A DNA stretch of 54,298 nt, taken from an uncultured Eubacteriales bacterium (GTDB lineage Bacteria; Bacillota; Clostridia; Oscillospirales; UBA644). The DNA lies in the NCBI GenBank assembly GCA_905207625.1, contig CAJLLT010000015.1, forward strand, positions 1 to 54,298. The letters run 5' to 3'. Position numbers and translations under genes: made by a program. Below the pieces are notes generated by a model. The model did not search any database. It worked only from the letters and a program-made list of their open reading frames with translations, and was not told where the DNA came from. Positions 32,945 through 42,634 of the stretch are shown one piece after another (within the stretch, counting starts at the first letter, position 1; every line of letters starts with the position of its first letter).

Positions 32945-34954
32945 ATGGTATTTGCACTTGTGGGTAACCAGAACTGCGGAAAGACGACGCTTTTCAACGT
33001 TCTGACAGGATCAAACCAGCATGTGGGAAATTTTCCCGGAGTCACGGTAGATCAGAAGATCGGACAGATACGCTCGGTGAAGGATTGCAGTGTAGTGGAT
33101 CTGCCCGGAATATATTCCATACGTCCGTATTCCACGGAGGAAAAAGTCACCAGGGATTTCATAATAGACCGTAAACCGGACGGTATAATAAACATCGTTG
33201 ACGCAACCAATATCGAGAGAAACCTCTATCTCACCCTGCAGTTGCTGGAACTGGGGGTCCCAACGGTCCTCGCCCTGAACATGATAGATGAGGTCCGCAA
33301 TAACAGCGGCTCGATCGATGAAGCGGAACTTTCAAGGCTTCTCGGAATTCCCGTGGTCTCCGTATCCGCGGCGAAAAATGAAGGAATCACGGAACTGATA
33401 AATGTCGCGGTCGCCACAGCCCGGAACAGGGTTGCGCCGAAGGTGACGGATTTCTGCGCCCCCGGTCCGGTACACAGATGTATCCATGCGGTCAGCCACG
33501 TTATCGAAGATCACGCCCAGAGGATCGGAATAAACCGCCGCTATGCCACGACAAAGCTTATTGAAGGGGACGACAAGCCCTTCATCGACCGCCTCGGGCT
33601 GACAGAAAATGAACTGGAGCTGATTGAACACTCCATAGTGGAAATGGAAGCCGAAAGAGGTCTGGACAGAAACGCCGCGCTGGCTGACATGCGTTACGAT
33701 TTTATCGAAAAAGTATGTTCAAAAACAGTTGTAAGATGCGCGGAGTCAAAGGAACACAGGCGCAGTGTGGATATAGACAAAGTTCTGACAAACAGATACC
33801 TGGCACTGCCCATATTTGTTGTGATAATGCTTCTGGTCTTCTGGCTCACCTTCAGCGTTATCGGTCAGGGACTCTCGGATCTGCTTGCCCGGGGAATAGA
33901 TTCCCTTGCGGGGGCAGTGGATTCGGCGCTCACGGAATACGGGATAAATCCCGCAGTCCACAGTCTTGTGGTGGACGGAATATTTTCCGGTGTGGGCAGT
34001 GTCGTATCTTTCCTGCCTCTGATAGTCGTCCTGTTTTTCTTTCTCTCCGTCCTTGAAGACACGGGATACATGGCAAGGGTCGCATTCGTAATGGATAAAC
34101 TGTTGCGGCGCATCGGCCTTTCCGGAAGGAGCTTTGTACCGATGATAATCGGTTTCGGTTGCTCCGTTCCGGCAATAATGGCGACAAGGACCCTTTCCAG
34201 TGAAAGAGACAGAAGAATGACGATTCTTCTCACCCCATACATGTCCTGCTCCGCAAAAATTCCGATCTATGCGGTATTCAGCGCCACATTTTTCCCGGAT
34301 CACGCCGCGCTGGCAATGATAAGTCTTTATGTGGCAGGAATGATAATGGGAGTTATCGTAGCCCTGATAATGAACAAGACCGTTTTCCGGGGGAAAGCCT
34401 CCCCCTTTGTAATGGAATTGCCGAATTACAGGCTTCCATCCCCCAAAAGCGTACTGCTGCTGATGTGGGAAAAGGCTAAAGATTTTCTCAAAAAAGCGTT
34501 CACCGTCATTTTTGTTGCGGCAATAGTCATATGGTTCCTCGGTGCTTTTGACGCAAAGCTCAATTTCACCTCAAACAGCGGAGAGAGCCTCCTGGCGGCA
34601 ATAGGACGATTCATCGCTCCCATCTTTGCCCCTCTGGGATTCGGAGACTGGAAGGCTGCAACCGCTCTCATCACCGGATTTTCCGCGAAGGAGACAGTGG
34701 TCTCCACCCTTGCGGTGCTGTCCGGAACGAGCATATCCCAACTGGGAACCGTTCTTCCCCAACTCTTTACCCCTCTATCAGCCGCATCGTTCCTCACATT
34801 CACGCTTCTTTACACCCCATGTATCGCGGCTGTCGCAACTATACGCAAGGAACTTGAAAGTCCCCTCAAGACCGCAGGGGTTGTGGTTTTCCAGTGTGTG
34901 ATCGCCTGGCTTGCGGCATTCGCGGTATACTCAGCAGGCAGCCTTCTGGTATAG
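32945..34954 (+). CDS. feoB: Ferrous iron transporter B
   Basis: 669-residue inner-membrane Fe(II) permease. The N-terminal G domain has G1 GNQNCGKTT, the G2 segment NFPGVTV, G3 DLPG and G4 NMID, then a helical GDI-like domain (to about 265). The C-terminal membrane part carries two Gate-type repeats with conserved cysteines (IIGFGCSVPAIMATRT and the TPYMSCSAKIPIY block). Length and order are normal. Flanked by feoA and the Cys-rich membrane protein gene, and controlled by the metal-responsive operator upstream. Confidence 0.96.
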   Translation: MVFALVGNQNCGKTTLFNVLTGSNQHVGNFPGVTVDQKIGQIRSVKDCSVVDLPGIYSIRPYSTEEKVTRDFIIDRKPDGIINIVDATNIERNLYLTLQLLELGVPTVLALNMIDEVRNNSGSIDEAELSRLLGIPVVSVSAAKNEGITELINVAVATARNRVAPKVTDFCAPGPVHRCIHAVSHVIEDHAQRIGINRRYATTKLIEGDDKPFIDRLGLTENELELIEHSIVEMEAERGLDRNAALADMRYDFIEKVCSKTVVRCAESKEHRRSVDIDKVLTNRYLALPIFVVIMLLVFWLTFSVIGQGLSDLLARGIDSLAGAVDSALTEYGINPAVHSLVVDGIFSGVGSVVSFLPLIVVLFFFLSVLEDTGYMARVAFVMDKLLRRIGLSGRSFVPMIIGFGCSVPAIMATRTLSSERDRRMTILLTPYMSCSAKIPIYAVFSATFFPDHAALAMISLYVAGMIMGVIVALIMNKTVFRGKASPFVMELPNYRLPSPKSVLLLMWEKAKDFLKKAFTVIFVAAIVIWFLGAFDAKLNFTSNSGESLLAAIGRFIAPIFAPLGFGDWKAATALITGFSAKETVVSTLAVLSGTSISQLGTVLPQLFTPLSAASFLTFTLLYTPCIAAVATIRKELESPLKTAGVVVFQCVIAWLAAFAVYSAGSLLV

Positions 34955-35065
34955 ACAGGACCGAAGTAAACAACATCGGATCCTTCCCTGTTTTTTCATT
35001 GAAAACGAAACTGCCGATATCTCATTTCCGGGAATTCCCGGTGTTCAGTAAAGAAAGGAAAACTC

Positions 35066-35260
35066 ATGAAAGCGGTGGACTGGCTCATTCTCGCCGGCAT
35101 AGGATGTATTGTTGCGGCGGCGATAATTTCAATTATCCACAGAAAAAAGAGCGGAGGCTCCTGCTGCGGATGTTCCGGGTGCAGCCTCTGCGGACAGGGC
35201 AAGGAAAACTGTCCGGAGAAAAGGGAGAACCCATCTTCTGAGGATAAAGGAAAACAATAA
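35066..35260 (+). CDS. FeoB-associated Cys-rich membrane protein
   Basis: 64 residues: one N-terminal transmembrane helix (about 5-25), a short basic stretch and a cysteine cluster (SCCGCSGCSLCGQGKENC, seven cysteines at about 33-49), then a charged tail. This is the usual third gene of Firmicutes feo operons; the cysteines are thought to handle Fe(II), though the mechanism is not known. AAAGGAAAA precedes the ATG. It lies 111 bp after feoB and just ahead of a strong terminator. Confidence 0.88.
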   Translation: MKAVDWLILAGIGCIVAAAIISIIHRKKSGGSCCGCSGCSLCGQGKENCPEKRENPSSEDKGKQ

Positions 35261-35285
35261 AATGGTTACGGAAACCGGACAGTGC

Positions 35286-35321
35286 AAAATGCGGAGATTT
35301 TCAAATCTCCGCATTTTTACG
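35286..35321. terminator. Bidirectional intrinsic terminator
   Basis: AAAATGCGGAGATTT (35286-35300) and AAATCTCCGCATTTT (35303-35317) form a near-perfect stem with U-runs on both strands. It ends the feo operon on the plus strand and the pyr operon on the minus strand. Confidence 0.93.
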
Positions 35322-35366
35322 TCTTTTACCGCCAACAGTCCCGGTTTCAACGGGCAGTCACAGCTT

Positions 35367-36458
35367 TCACATTTTCTCGGGACTGTATTTCTTTTCGCAG
35401 TATATACACCGGTAGACTCCGGATTCGGGATCGGTAAGCTTGAAGATATGATCAAGTTCCTGCTCGGTCCGGGTAATACACCGGCTGTTCCGGCAGAACA
35501 TCTTATTTACCACCCGTACCTGCTCCGGTTTTTCCGGCGCGGGCTCTGATACGGACTGCAGAAGTTTCAGTATCAGCGCCATACGGATATATTTTCCGTT
35601 AAGGACCTGCTTGAAATAACACGCCCTGGGGTCAGTATCGATCCTTACGCTTATTTCATTGACTCTGGGAAGGGGATGAAGCACCGCCATATCGGGCTTT
35701 GCTTCGGTCATTTTCTTCTCCGTAAGGATGTAACAGTCCTTGAGCCTTTCATACTGCGCTTTATCCGAAAATCTTTCCCTCTGAACACGGGTCATATACA
35801 GTACGTCCAGATCCGGAATTGCCTTTTCCAGATCATCGGTACAACGGTATTCAATACCGCTCTGATCCATGATACGGGTTACATAGTAAGGAAGTTTCAG
35901 TTCCTCCGGACTGATAAGCACAACTTTTATTCCGCTGTACCGGCTCAGTGCCCCTATGAGAGTATGCACCGTACGCCCGTATTTCAGGTCACCGCAGAAA
36001 CCTATGGTAAGGTCATGAAGCCGACCCTTTTCCCTCTTTATGGTAAGCAGGTCAGCGAGGGTCTGGGTAGGATGAAGATGTCCCCCGTCTCCGGCATTTA
36101 TTACCGGTACGCCGGCGTTCATACTTGCCACCAGGGGCGCACCCTCCTGAGGATGGCGCATGGCAATAATGTCAGCGTAACAACCTATTACGCGGCTGGT
36201 ATCGGCTATGCTTTCTCCTTTTGAAGCTGAAGTATCCGCCGCATCTGAAAAACCGATAACGCTCCCTCCCAGTTCGAGCATAGCCGCCTCGAAGCTGAGA
36301 CGTGTACGTGTGGAAGGCTCAAAAAACAGCGTCGCAAGCTTTTTGTATCTGCATTTTTCACGGTATTTTTCAGGATCTGAAATTATATCCTCCGCCACGG
36401 AGATAAGCTGATCTATCTCCTCTGCCGAAAGGTCCAGGATGTCTATGACACTTCTCAT
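35367..36458 (-). CDS. pyrB: Aspartate carbamoyltransferase fused to a PyrI-type zinc domain
   Basis: 363 residues. Residues 1-305 are a full catalytic chain: FFEPSTRTRLSFE (carbamoyl phosphate), SASKGES, MRHPQEG, NAGDGGHLHPTQ and VLHPLPRVNEI. After a Pro/Glu linker, residues 315-363 form a zinc-binding domain with C322-x4-C327-x23-C351-x2-C354, the same spacing as the zinc domain of E. coli PyrI. The allosteric nucleotide-binding domain of PyrI is absent. In E. coli the zinc domain docks on the catalytic chain, so here it may rigidify the trimer, or recruit an unlinked PyrI-like partner. Last gene of the pyr operon, 8 bp after pyrE. Confidence 0.93.
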   Translation of the reverse strand: MRSVIDILDLSAEEIDQLISVAEDIISDPEKYREKCRYKKLATLFFEPSTRTRLSFEAAMLELGGSVIGFSDAADTSASKGESIADTSRVIGCYADIIAMRHPQEGAPLVASMNAGVPVINAGDGGHLHPTQTLADLLTIKREKGRLHDLTIGFCGDLKYGRTVHTLIGALSRYSGIKVVLISPEELKLPYYVTRIMDQSGIEYRCTDDLEKAIPDLDVLYMTRVQRERFSDKAQYERLKDCYILTEKKMTEAKPDMAVLHPLPRVNEISVRIDTDPRACYFKQVLNGKYIRMALILKLLQSVSEPAPEKPEQVRVVNKMFCRNSRCITRTEQELDHIFKLTDPESGVYRCIYCEKKYSPEKM

Positions 36459-36466
36459 ATTCTACC

Positions 36467-37096
36467 TCACTTTATCCAGTTTTCGTCGGAAGGATCGTTG
36501 CGGAAGGCAATAAGCCTTTTCACATCTTCGGGCTTTATGTACCCTTCTTCCGCGGCAACTGCGGCAACGGTATCAAAGTCCGTCAAAGAGTGATTTTCGA
36601 CCTTTGCATCCCTCAGACGCTGTATTCCCTTTTCCATACCATAGGTGAAGATGCTCACCACGCCAAGGACTTCAGCCCCGGATTCTCGAAGGGTCTGAAC
36701 CACTTCAAGGACACTTCCTCCGGTAGAGATCAGGTCCTCCACCACCACGACCTTTTGCCCCGGCTCAAGTCTTCCTTCTATCCGGTTCTGTCTTCCGTGA
36801 TCCTTTGCTCCGGAACGGACATATCCCATGGGCATACCGAGAATGTGCGCGGTAATGGCGGCATGGGCAATTCCCGCCGTTGACGTTCCCATAAGAACCT
36901 CGGCTCTGGGGTAATATGTCCTTATCAGTTCCGCAAGCCCGTTTTCCACGTCGTTTCGCACAGCGGGTGCGGTAAGGGTCAGGCGGTTGTCACAGTATAC
37001 AGGGCTTTTTATACCGCTGGCCCATGTAAAAGGTTCATCGGGACGAAAAAAAACCGCCTTTATGGACAGCAGATGCTTTGCAATGAGTGTTTTCAT
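36467..37096 (-). CDS. pyrE: Orotate phosphoribosyltransferase
   Basis: 209-residue cytosolic enzyme making OMP from orotate and PRPP. The PRPP motif is VVVVEDLISTGGSVLEV near residue 120; FTWASGIKSPVYCDNR (about 24-39) is the N-terminal signature. Length is normal. AGGAGAG lies 7 nt before the ATG. 15 bp downstream of pyrF. Confidence 0.96.
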   Translation of the reverse strand: MKTLIAKHLLSIKAVFFRPDEPFTWASGIKSPVYCDNRLTLTAPAVRNDVENGLAELIRTYYPRAEVLMGTSTAGIAHAAITAHILGMPMGYVRSGAKDHGRQNRIEGRLEPGQKVVVVEDLISTGGSVLEVVQTLRESGAEVLGVVSIFTYGMEKGIQRLRDAKVENHSLTDFDTVAAVAAEEGYIKPEDVKRLIAFRNDPSDENWIK

Positions 37097-37111
37097 TTTT
37101 ATCTCTCCTTT

Positions 37112-37810
37112 TCAGTCAACAAATTCCGCCACGCAACGTCTGTATGCGGAAACGGGGTCGACAGCGGAGGTTATGGGCCGCCCCACCACGATATAGTCGG
37201 ACCCGGCTTTCTTCGCCGCATCAGGGGTCATTACCCGTTTCTGATCCGCGACCTCAGAATCGGCGAAACGTATTCCTGGGGTAACGGTAATAAAATCATT
37301 TCCGCAGGCGCCATGCACGCCCTCCGCTTCCAGAGGGGAACACACGACCCCGTCAAGTCCGGACCGACGGGCATTCATGGCGTAGCTCATTACTGTTTCC
37401 GGCATCGGTCTGTCAATAAGCAACTCACTGTGCAGGGTCTCTTCATCGGTGGAGGTAAGCTGTGTAACGGCTATCAGTATCGGACGGCTTCCGTCTGGGC
37501 GGGTAAGTCCCTCCGCGGCAGCTCTCATCATTGCCCCTGTTCCCGCGGCGTGAACGTTTGTCATATCCACCCCCAGACCGGAAAGCACGGACATGGTTTT
37601 TCTCACCGTATTGGGGATATCATGAAGTTTAAGGTCAAGAAAAACTTTGTGTCCGCGCTGCTTTACCTGCCTTACGAATCCGGGGCCGGCGGAATAGAAA
37701 AGTTCCATTCCTATTTTCACAAAAGGCTTTTCTTCCCCGAAAAGATCAAGAAAAGCAAGAGTTTTTTCCGCGCTGTCAAAATCGCAGGCTATTATAACGT
37801 CTTTTCCCAT
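37112..37810 (-). CDS. pyrF: Orotidine 5'-phosphate decarboxylase
   Basis: 232-residue TIM barrel converting OMP to UMP. IIACDFDSAEKTL, the catalytic FLDLKLHDIPNTV (Lys-Asp tetrad) and VTPGIRFADSE with YIVVGRPIT at the phosphate site are present. The start overlaps the pyrD end by 19 bp; GGGAGG lies 9 nt ahead of the ATG, within pyrD. Confidence 0.96.
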   Translation of the reverse strand: MGKDVIIACDFDSAEKTLAFLDLFGEEKPFVKIGMELFYSAGPGFVRQVKQRGHKVFLDLKLHDIPNTVRKTMSVLSGLGVDMTNVHAAGTGAMMRAAAEGLTRPDGSRPILIAVTQLTSTDEETLHSELLIDRPMPETVMSYAMNARRSGLDGVVCSPLEAEGVHGACGNDFITVTPGIRFADSEVADQKRVMTPDAAKKAGSDYIVVGRPITSAVDPVSAYRRCVAEFVD

Positions 37811-38721
37811 TTTTTGTAACCTCCCGTAATACCTTTCAAAGAATCGATCCCGTATTTATCCATGACGCGGGGCAAATCTTCCACTATCCGGCGGCAGATA
37901 AACGGATCGACAAGATTTGCCGCTCCTATCTGCACCGCCGTGGCGCCCGCAAGCATCATCTCAACAACATCTTCGGCACTGCTGACTCCGCCCATACCTA
38001 TAACGGGGACAGAAACGGCATTCGCCACCTGCCACACCATCCGCAGAGCCACAGGAAACACCGCCGGTCCGGAAAATCCGCCGACATTATTCGCGACCAC
38101 GGGTCTGCGGTTTTTCAGGTCTATTCTCATTCCGAGAAGTGTATTTATCAGGCTGATTCCGTCCGCTCCGGCATCACAGCATGCTTTAGCAACGGCTGTT
38201 ATATCGGTGACATTTGGAGAAAGCTTGACAATCACAGGTTTTTTCACGACCTTTTTCACCTCGGCGGTAACCTCTGCCGCAGACCTGGGGTCCGTACCGA
38301 AAGCCATTCCGCCGCCGTGAACGTTCGGACAGCTTATATTGAGTTCAAGCCAACCCACCTGCTCACATTCGTCCAGTCTGCGGCAGGTACAGACATAATC
38401 CTCAAGGGAAAATCCGCTGACATTCGCCATAACCGGCTTATGAAAGACTTTTTTCAGTCGGGGAAGTTCCTCCTCAATGACCTTGTCCACCCCGGGATTC
38501 TGAAGTCCCACGGAGTTTATCATCCCCGCGGTACATTCCGCAATGCGGGGTGTGGGATTTCCGAAACGCGGCTTAAGAGTCGTACCTTTGAAAGAAAAAG
38601 TTCCCAGAATATTTATATCGTACAGTTCCGCAAATTCGTAACCGTATCCGAAAGTCCCGCTTGCGGGGATAACGGGATTATCAAGAGTGATACCGCAAAG
38701 ATCCACCTTCAGTTCCGCCAC
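37792..38721 (-). CDS. pyrD: Dihydroorotate dehydrogenase, class 1B catalytic subunit
   Basis: 309-residue FMN-containing TIM barrel oxidising dihydroorotate to orotate. The active-site cysteine of class 1 enzymes is in LNISCPNVHGGG (about 130). SFKGTTLKPRFGNPTPR and GMGGVSSAEDVVEMM are also typical. Partnered by PyrK, encoded just upstream, so NAD is the acceptor. The start codon is GTG with AGGAGGAGA ahead; it overlaps pyrK by 13 bp. Confidence 0.95.
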   Translation of the reverse strand: MAELKVDLCGITLDNPVIPASGTFGYGYEFAELYDINILGTFSFKGTTLKPRFGNPTPRIAECTAGMINSVGLQNPGVDKVIEEELPRLKKVFHKPVMANVSGFSLEDYVCTCRRLDECEQVGWLELNISCPNVHGGGMAFGTDPRSAAEVTAEVKKVVKKPVIVKLSPNVTDITAVAKACCDAGADGISLINTLLGMRIDLKNRRPVVANNVGGFSGPAVFPVALRMVWQVANAVSVPVIGMGGVSSAEDVVEMMLAGATAVQIGAANLVDPFICRRIVEDLPRVMDKYGIDSLKGITGGYKKWEKTL

Positions 38722-39443
38722 AGTATCTCCTCCTTTCTCATAACCGGACCGTCCTTACAGATGCGCTTGGATCCGGTCAGCGTTCTGCAACTGCAACCCA
38801 TACATGCTCCGAAACCACATCCCATGCGCTCCTCAAAACTCATCTGACCGGAGGTTTCCGTCTTTTCACATACCGCTCTGAGCATCGGTTCGGGACCGCA
38901 GGCATAAAAATATGTATAGCTCACATCCTTTACAGCATCTGTCACAAAACCTTTTTTACCGTAACTTCCGTCCGCCGTGGTTACAACGACTCCTGCACCG
39001 AGCCGCCGGAACTCTTCTTCGTAAAAAACCTCGTCCGCAGTATTAAAACCCAGTATTACAGCCGTTTTTTTACCTTCATCAATCAGCCTTCTGGCAGTCA
39101 TATACATGGGAGGAATGCCCACGCCTCCCCCTATAAGCAATGGTTTTTGTCCGCTCGGTGAAAGATCATATCCGTTGCCTAACCCTGAAAGGATGTCAAG
39201 GCTTCCGCCTTGCATCCTGCTCATAAGCTCCGTCCCTTTACCCACGACTTTATATATGAGGGTCAGAAGATCTCCGTCCGCGTCGCATACAGATATGGGG
39301 CGCCGGAGAAACAATCCGTCAAGCTTTATATTCACGAACTGCCCCGGTGCGGTGATCGCTGAAGTATCCCCCCGGAGTTTCATACGGTATACATTCCGGG
39401 TAAGGGGAATATTTTCTTCAATTTCAAACAGTCCCTGTTTCAT
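38709..39443 (-). CDS. pyrK: Dihydroorotate dehydrogenase electron-transfer subunit
   Basis: 244 residues. FAD-binding domain with FLRRPISVCD (R-x-Y/S-S type motif), NAD-binding domain with GGGVGIPPMYMTAR and a C-terminal [2Fe-2S] site CGFGACMGCSCRT...C. It passes electrons from PyrD to NAD. GAGGTGA precedes the ATG; 8 bp after carB. Confidence 0.95.
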   Translation of the reverse strand: MKQGLFEIEENIPLTRNVYRMKLRGDTSAITAPGQFVNIKLDGLFLRRPISVCDADGDLLTLIYKVVGKGTELMSRMQGGSLDILSGLGNGYDLSPSGQKPLLIGGGVGIPPMYMTARRLIDEGKKTAVILGFNTADEVFYEEEFRRLGAGVVVTTADGSYGKKGFVTDAVKDVSYTYFYACGPEPMLRAVCEKTETSGQMSFEERMGCGFGACMGCSCRTLTGSKRICKDGPVMRKEEILWRN

Positions 39444-39451
39444 TTTTCACC

Positions 39452-42400
39452 TCATGCGTCAATCGTGGACACTGTTATGGTCGTCTCTTCCAGCACATCA
39501 AGAAGCACCCTGACGGTATCAAGGGAGGTAAAGACCGTAACATTATTTTCCGTCGCCCAGGCTCTTATCTGCTTACCGTCACTGGTGCGGTCCGGGGATG
39601 CCAGACTTCCCGTGTTTATGACATAGGCAATATGCCCCTGTCTGAGAGCATCGTGGATCTCATCCCTGTCCTCGCCTATCTTGGAAAGGATATGCGTCCT
39701 TATCCCGTTCTGTTTAAGGAATACGGCGGTACCTCTTGTCGCCTCAATATTGAAACCAAGGTCGTAGAAACGCCGGATCAGCGGCAAGGCTTCCTGCTTA
39801 TCCCTGTCTGCGACGGTTACAAAAACGGTGCCGTAATTCTGCAGCTTCATGCCGGACGCCTGCAAGGCTTTGTACAGAGCCCGGTTAAGCTTGTCATCGT
39901 ATCCTATAGCCTCTCCGGTGGACTTCATTTCCGGCGAAAGGTATGCATCCAGACCGCTTATCTTGCTGAAAGAAAATACCGGGACCTTAACATATTTGCG
40001 TTTTTTCTCTTCGGGATAGAGCTGGAATATTCCCTGTTCCTTGAGACTTTTACCGAGAATCACCTCCGTAGCGATATCGGCAAGGCTGTAGCCGGTTGCT
40101 TTAGACAGGAACGGAACAGTACGGGAGGAACGGGGATTGACCTCTATTATATAAACATTTTCATTGCCGTCCACGATAAACTGGATATTGAAAAGCCCCA
40201 CTATTCCTATACCGAGACCGAGTTTCTTGGCGTACTGAAGTATTACCCCCTTGACCCGGTCGGAGATGCTGAAAGGAGGATACACGCTTATGGAGTCTCC
40301 GGAGTGTATGCCGGTTCTCTCCACAAGTTCCATTATTCCGGGAACAAACACATCCCGCCCGTCGCAGACCGCATCCACCTCAACCTCTTTGCCGCTTATG
40401 TATTTATCCACAAGCACCGGCTTATCCTCGTCCATTTCCACAGCTGTTTTAAGGTAATGCCGCAGCTGTTCCTCATCGGAAACTATCTGCATGGCTCTTC
40501 CGCCGAGAACGAAACTGGGACGGACAAGCACCGGGTAGCCTATTTTTTCGGCAGCGGCGACACCGTCCTCTATATTTGTAACCGCTTTTCCGTCCGGCTG
40601 GGGAATTCCGAGGTCTTTCAGTATCTTTTCAAAACTGTCCCTGTTTTCAGCCCTCTCTATTGCGTCGCAGTCCGTGCCGATTATTTTCACCCCACGGTCC
40701 TTCAGAGGCTGAGCAAGATTTATTGCGGTCTGTCCACCCAGGGAGGCAATCACGCCTTCCGGCTTTTCCAGATCCACTATATTCATCACGTCCTCCGGGG
40801 TAAGGGGTTCAAAATACAGTTTATCGGAAGTCGTATAGTCCGTGGAAACTGTTTCGGGATTATTGTTTATGATTATCGCCTCGTACCCGGATCTCTTTAT
40901 GGTGGATATAGCGTGAACTGTGGAATAGTCAAACTCGACTCCCTGACCTATTCTTATGGGACCGGCACCGAGGACTATTATTTTTTTCTTTCCGTAATCA
41001 GGCCGCGATTCGTTTTCCTCTCCGTATGTGGAGTAATAATATGGGATATACGCGTCAAACTCTGAGGCGCAGGAATCTATAGCCTTGTAAACGGGTCTGA
41101 TTCCCGCCTCAAGACGGAGATCCCGGACCTGCTTTTCGGTGCATTTCCAGAGTTTTGCCACGGCTTTATCACAGAACCCGTACTTTTTCACCCACGCAAG
41201 TTCATTCAGGTCAAAGGGCTTTTCCGACAGCGTTTTTTCAAGTTCCGTAATATGTCTTATTTTTTCCAGGAAAAACCGGTCGATCCTCGTCAGACCAAAT
41301 ATTCTGTCAACGCTCTCGCCCCGGCGCAGTAGTTCGGCGACCATAAATATCCTGTCATCGGTTGCCTGGGTTATATATTCCTCAAGTTCTCCGTCAGTCA
41401 TCCTTTCCGCTTTGGAAGAGAATATGTGATATGCCCCCGCCTCAAGGGATCTGACAGCTTTCAGCAGACTTTCCTCGAAAGTTCTTCCCACACTCATAAC
41501 CTCTCCGGTAGCTTTCATCTGGGTGGAAAGCCTGTTGCTTGCGTTGGCGAATTTATCAAACGGGAACCGGGGCATTTTGGTTACGATGTAATCAAGGGAT
41601 GGTTCAAAACTTGCGGGAGTATTGGGAAGCATTATCTCGTCAAGGGTCATACCTACGGCTATTTTTGCGGAGACCCTGGCAATGGGGAAACCGCTCGCCT
41701 TGCTTGCCAGCGCAGAGGACCGGGAGACCCGGGGATTCACCTCTATGACATAATACTCAAAGGAATCCGGATTCAGCGCAAACTGAACATTGCATCCACC
41801 CTCTATGGAGAGGCTTCGGATTATCTTCAGGGCACTGTTGCGAAGCATCTGGTACTCTCTGTTTGTCAGAGTCTGACTGGGGCAGACCACTATGGAATCT
41901 CCGGTATGAATGCCCACAGGATCAAGGTTTTCCATATTGCAGACGGTTATTGCAGTGTCATTTGCGTCCCGCATAACCTCGTATTCTATCTCCTTGTAGC
42001 CCTTCACGCTTTTTTCCACCAGAACCTCATGGACAGGGGAAAGCTGAAGCGCATTTGACATCAGCAACCGGAAAGACTGCTCGTCGTCGGCAAAACCGCC
42101 TCCGGTTCCGCCGAGGGTAAAAGCAGGCCGGAGAACCACGGGAAAACCTATCTGTTTTGCCGCCTCAAGCCCCTCCTCAAGACTCTTTGCAATCATCGAG
42201 GGGCAGACAGGCTCTCCTATCTGCTGGCACAGAAGCTTGAAAAGTTCCCTGTCCTCGGCTTTTTCTATACTCTCACTGCTTGTTCCCAACAATTCGGTAC
42301 GGCACTCCCGGAGGACTCCTTTTTTCTCCAGCTGCATGGCAAGGTTGAGACCTGTCTGTCCGCCAAGCCCGGGGATTATGGCGTCCGGACGTTCGTGACG

Positions 42401-42634
42401 GATTATTTTGGCTATGTATTCCAGGGTGAGAGGTTCCATATATACCTTGTCAGCCACAGTGGTATCGGTCATTATGGTTGCGGGGTTGGAGTTGCACAGA
42501 ACGACTTCGTACCCCTCTTCCTTCAGCGCCAGGCACGCCTGGGTTCCGGCATAGTCGAATTCAGCCGCCTGTCCGATAACTATGGGACCGCTGCCGATAA
42601 CCATTATCTTCTTTATATCTGTCCTCTTAGGCAT
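39452..42634 (-). CDS. carB: Carbamoyl phosphate synthase, large subunit
   Basis: 1060 residues, the usual length. Two ATP-grasp halves (about 1-400 and 550-940), each starting with a KKIMVIGSGPIVIGQ / KKIIVLGAGPIRIGQ block, separated by an oligomerisation domain and followed by the MGS-like allosteric domain (about 940-1060). It makes carbamoyl phosphate with CarA for PyrB. The start overlaps carA by 8 bp. A single carAB in the pyr operon may serve arginine too, which cannot be judged here. Confidence 0.97.
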   Translation of the reverse strand: MPKRTDIKKIMVIGSGPIVIGQAAEFDYAGTQACLALKEEGYEVVLCNSNPATIMTDTTVADKVYMEPLTLEYIAKIIRHERPDAIIPGLGGQTGLNLAMQLEKKGVLRECRTELLGTSSESIEKAEDRELFKLLCQQIGEPVCPSMIAKSLEEGLEAAKQIGFPVVLRPAFTLGGTGGGFADDEQSFRLLMSNALQLSPVHEVLVEKSVKGYKEIEYEVMRDANDTAITVCNMENLDPVGIHTGDSIVVCPSQTLTNREYQMLRNSALKIIRSLSIEGGCNVQFALNPDSFEYYVIEVNPRVSRSSALASKASGFPIARVSAKIAVGMTLDEIMLPNTPASFEPSLDYIVTKMPRFPFDKFANASNRLSTQMKATGEVMSVGRTFEESLLKAVRSLEAGAYHIFSSKAERMTDGELEEYITQATDDRIFMVAELLRRGESVDRIFGLTRIDRFFLEKIRHITELEKTLSEKPFDLNELAWVKKYGFCDKAVAKLWKCTEKQVRDLRLEAGIRPVYKAIDSCASEFDAYIPYYYSTYGEENESRPDYGKKKIIVLGAGPIRIGQGVEFDYSTVHAISTIKRSGYEAIIINNNPETVSTDYTTSDKLYFEPLTPEDVMNIVDLEKPEGVIASLGGQTAINLAQPLKDRGVKIIGTDCDAIERAENRDSFEKILKDLGIPQPDGKAVTNIEDGVAAAEKIGYPVLVRPSFVLGGRAMQIVSDEEQLRHYLKTAVEMDEDKPVLVDKYISGKEVEVDAVCDGRDVFVPGIMELVERTGIHSGDSISVYPPFSISDRVKGVILQYAKKLGLGIGIVGLFNIQFIVDGNENVYIIEVNPRSSRTVPFLSKATGYSLADIATEVILGKSLKEQGIFQLYPEEKKRKYVKVPVFSFSKISGLDAYLSPEMKSTGEAIGYDDKLNRALYKALQASGMKLQNYGTVFVTVADRDKQEALPLIRRFYDLGFNIEATRGTAVFLKQNGIRTHILSKIGEDRDEIHDALRQGHIAYVINTGSLASPDRTSDGKQIRAWATENNVTVFTSLDTVRVLLDVLEETTITVSTIDA

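Noticed and set aside
39632..41065. 477-residue open frame antisense to carB
   Set aside because: Shadow of a well-supported carB; no domain or start signal.
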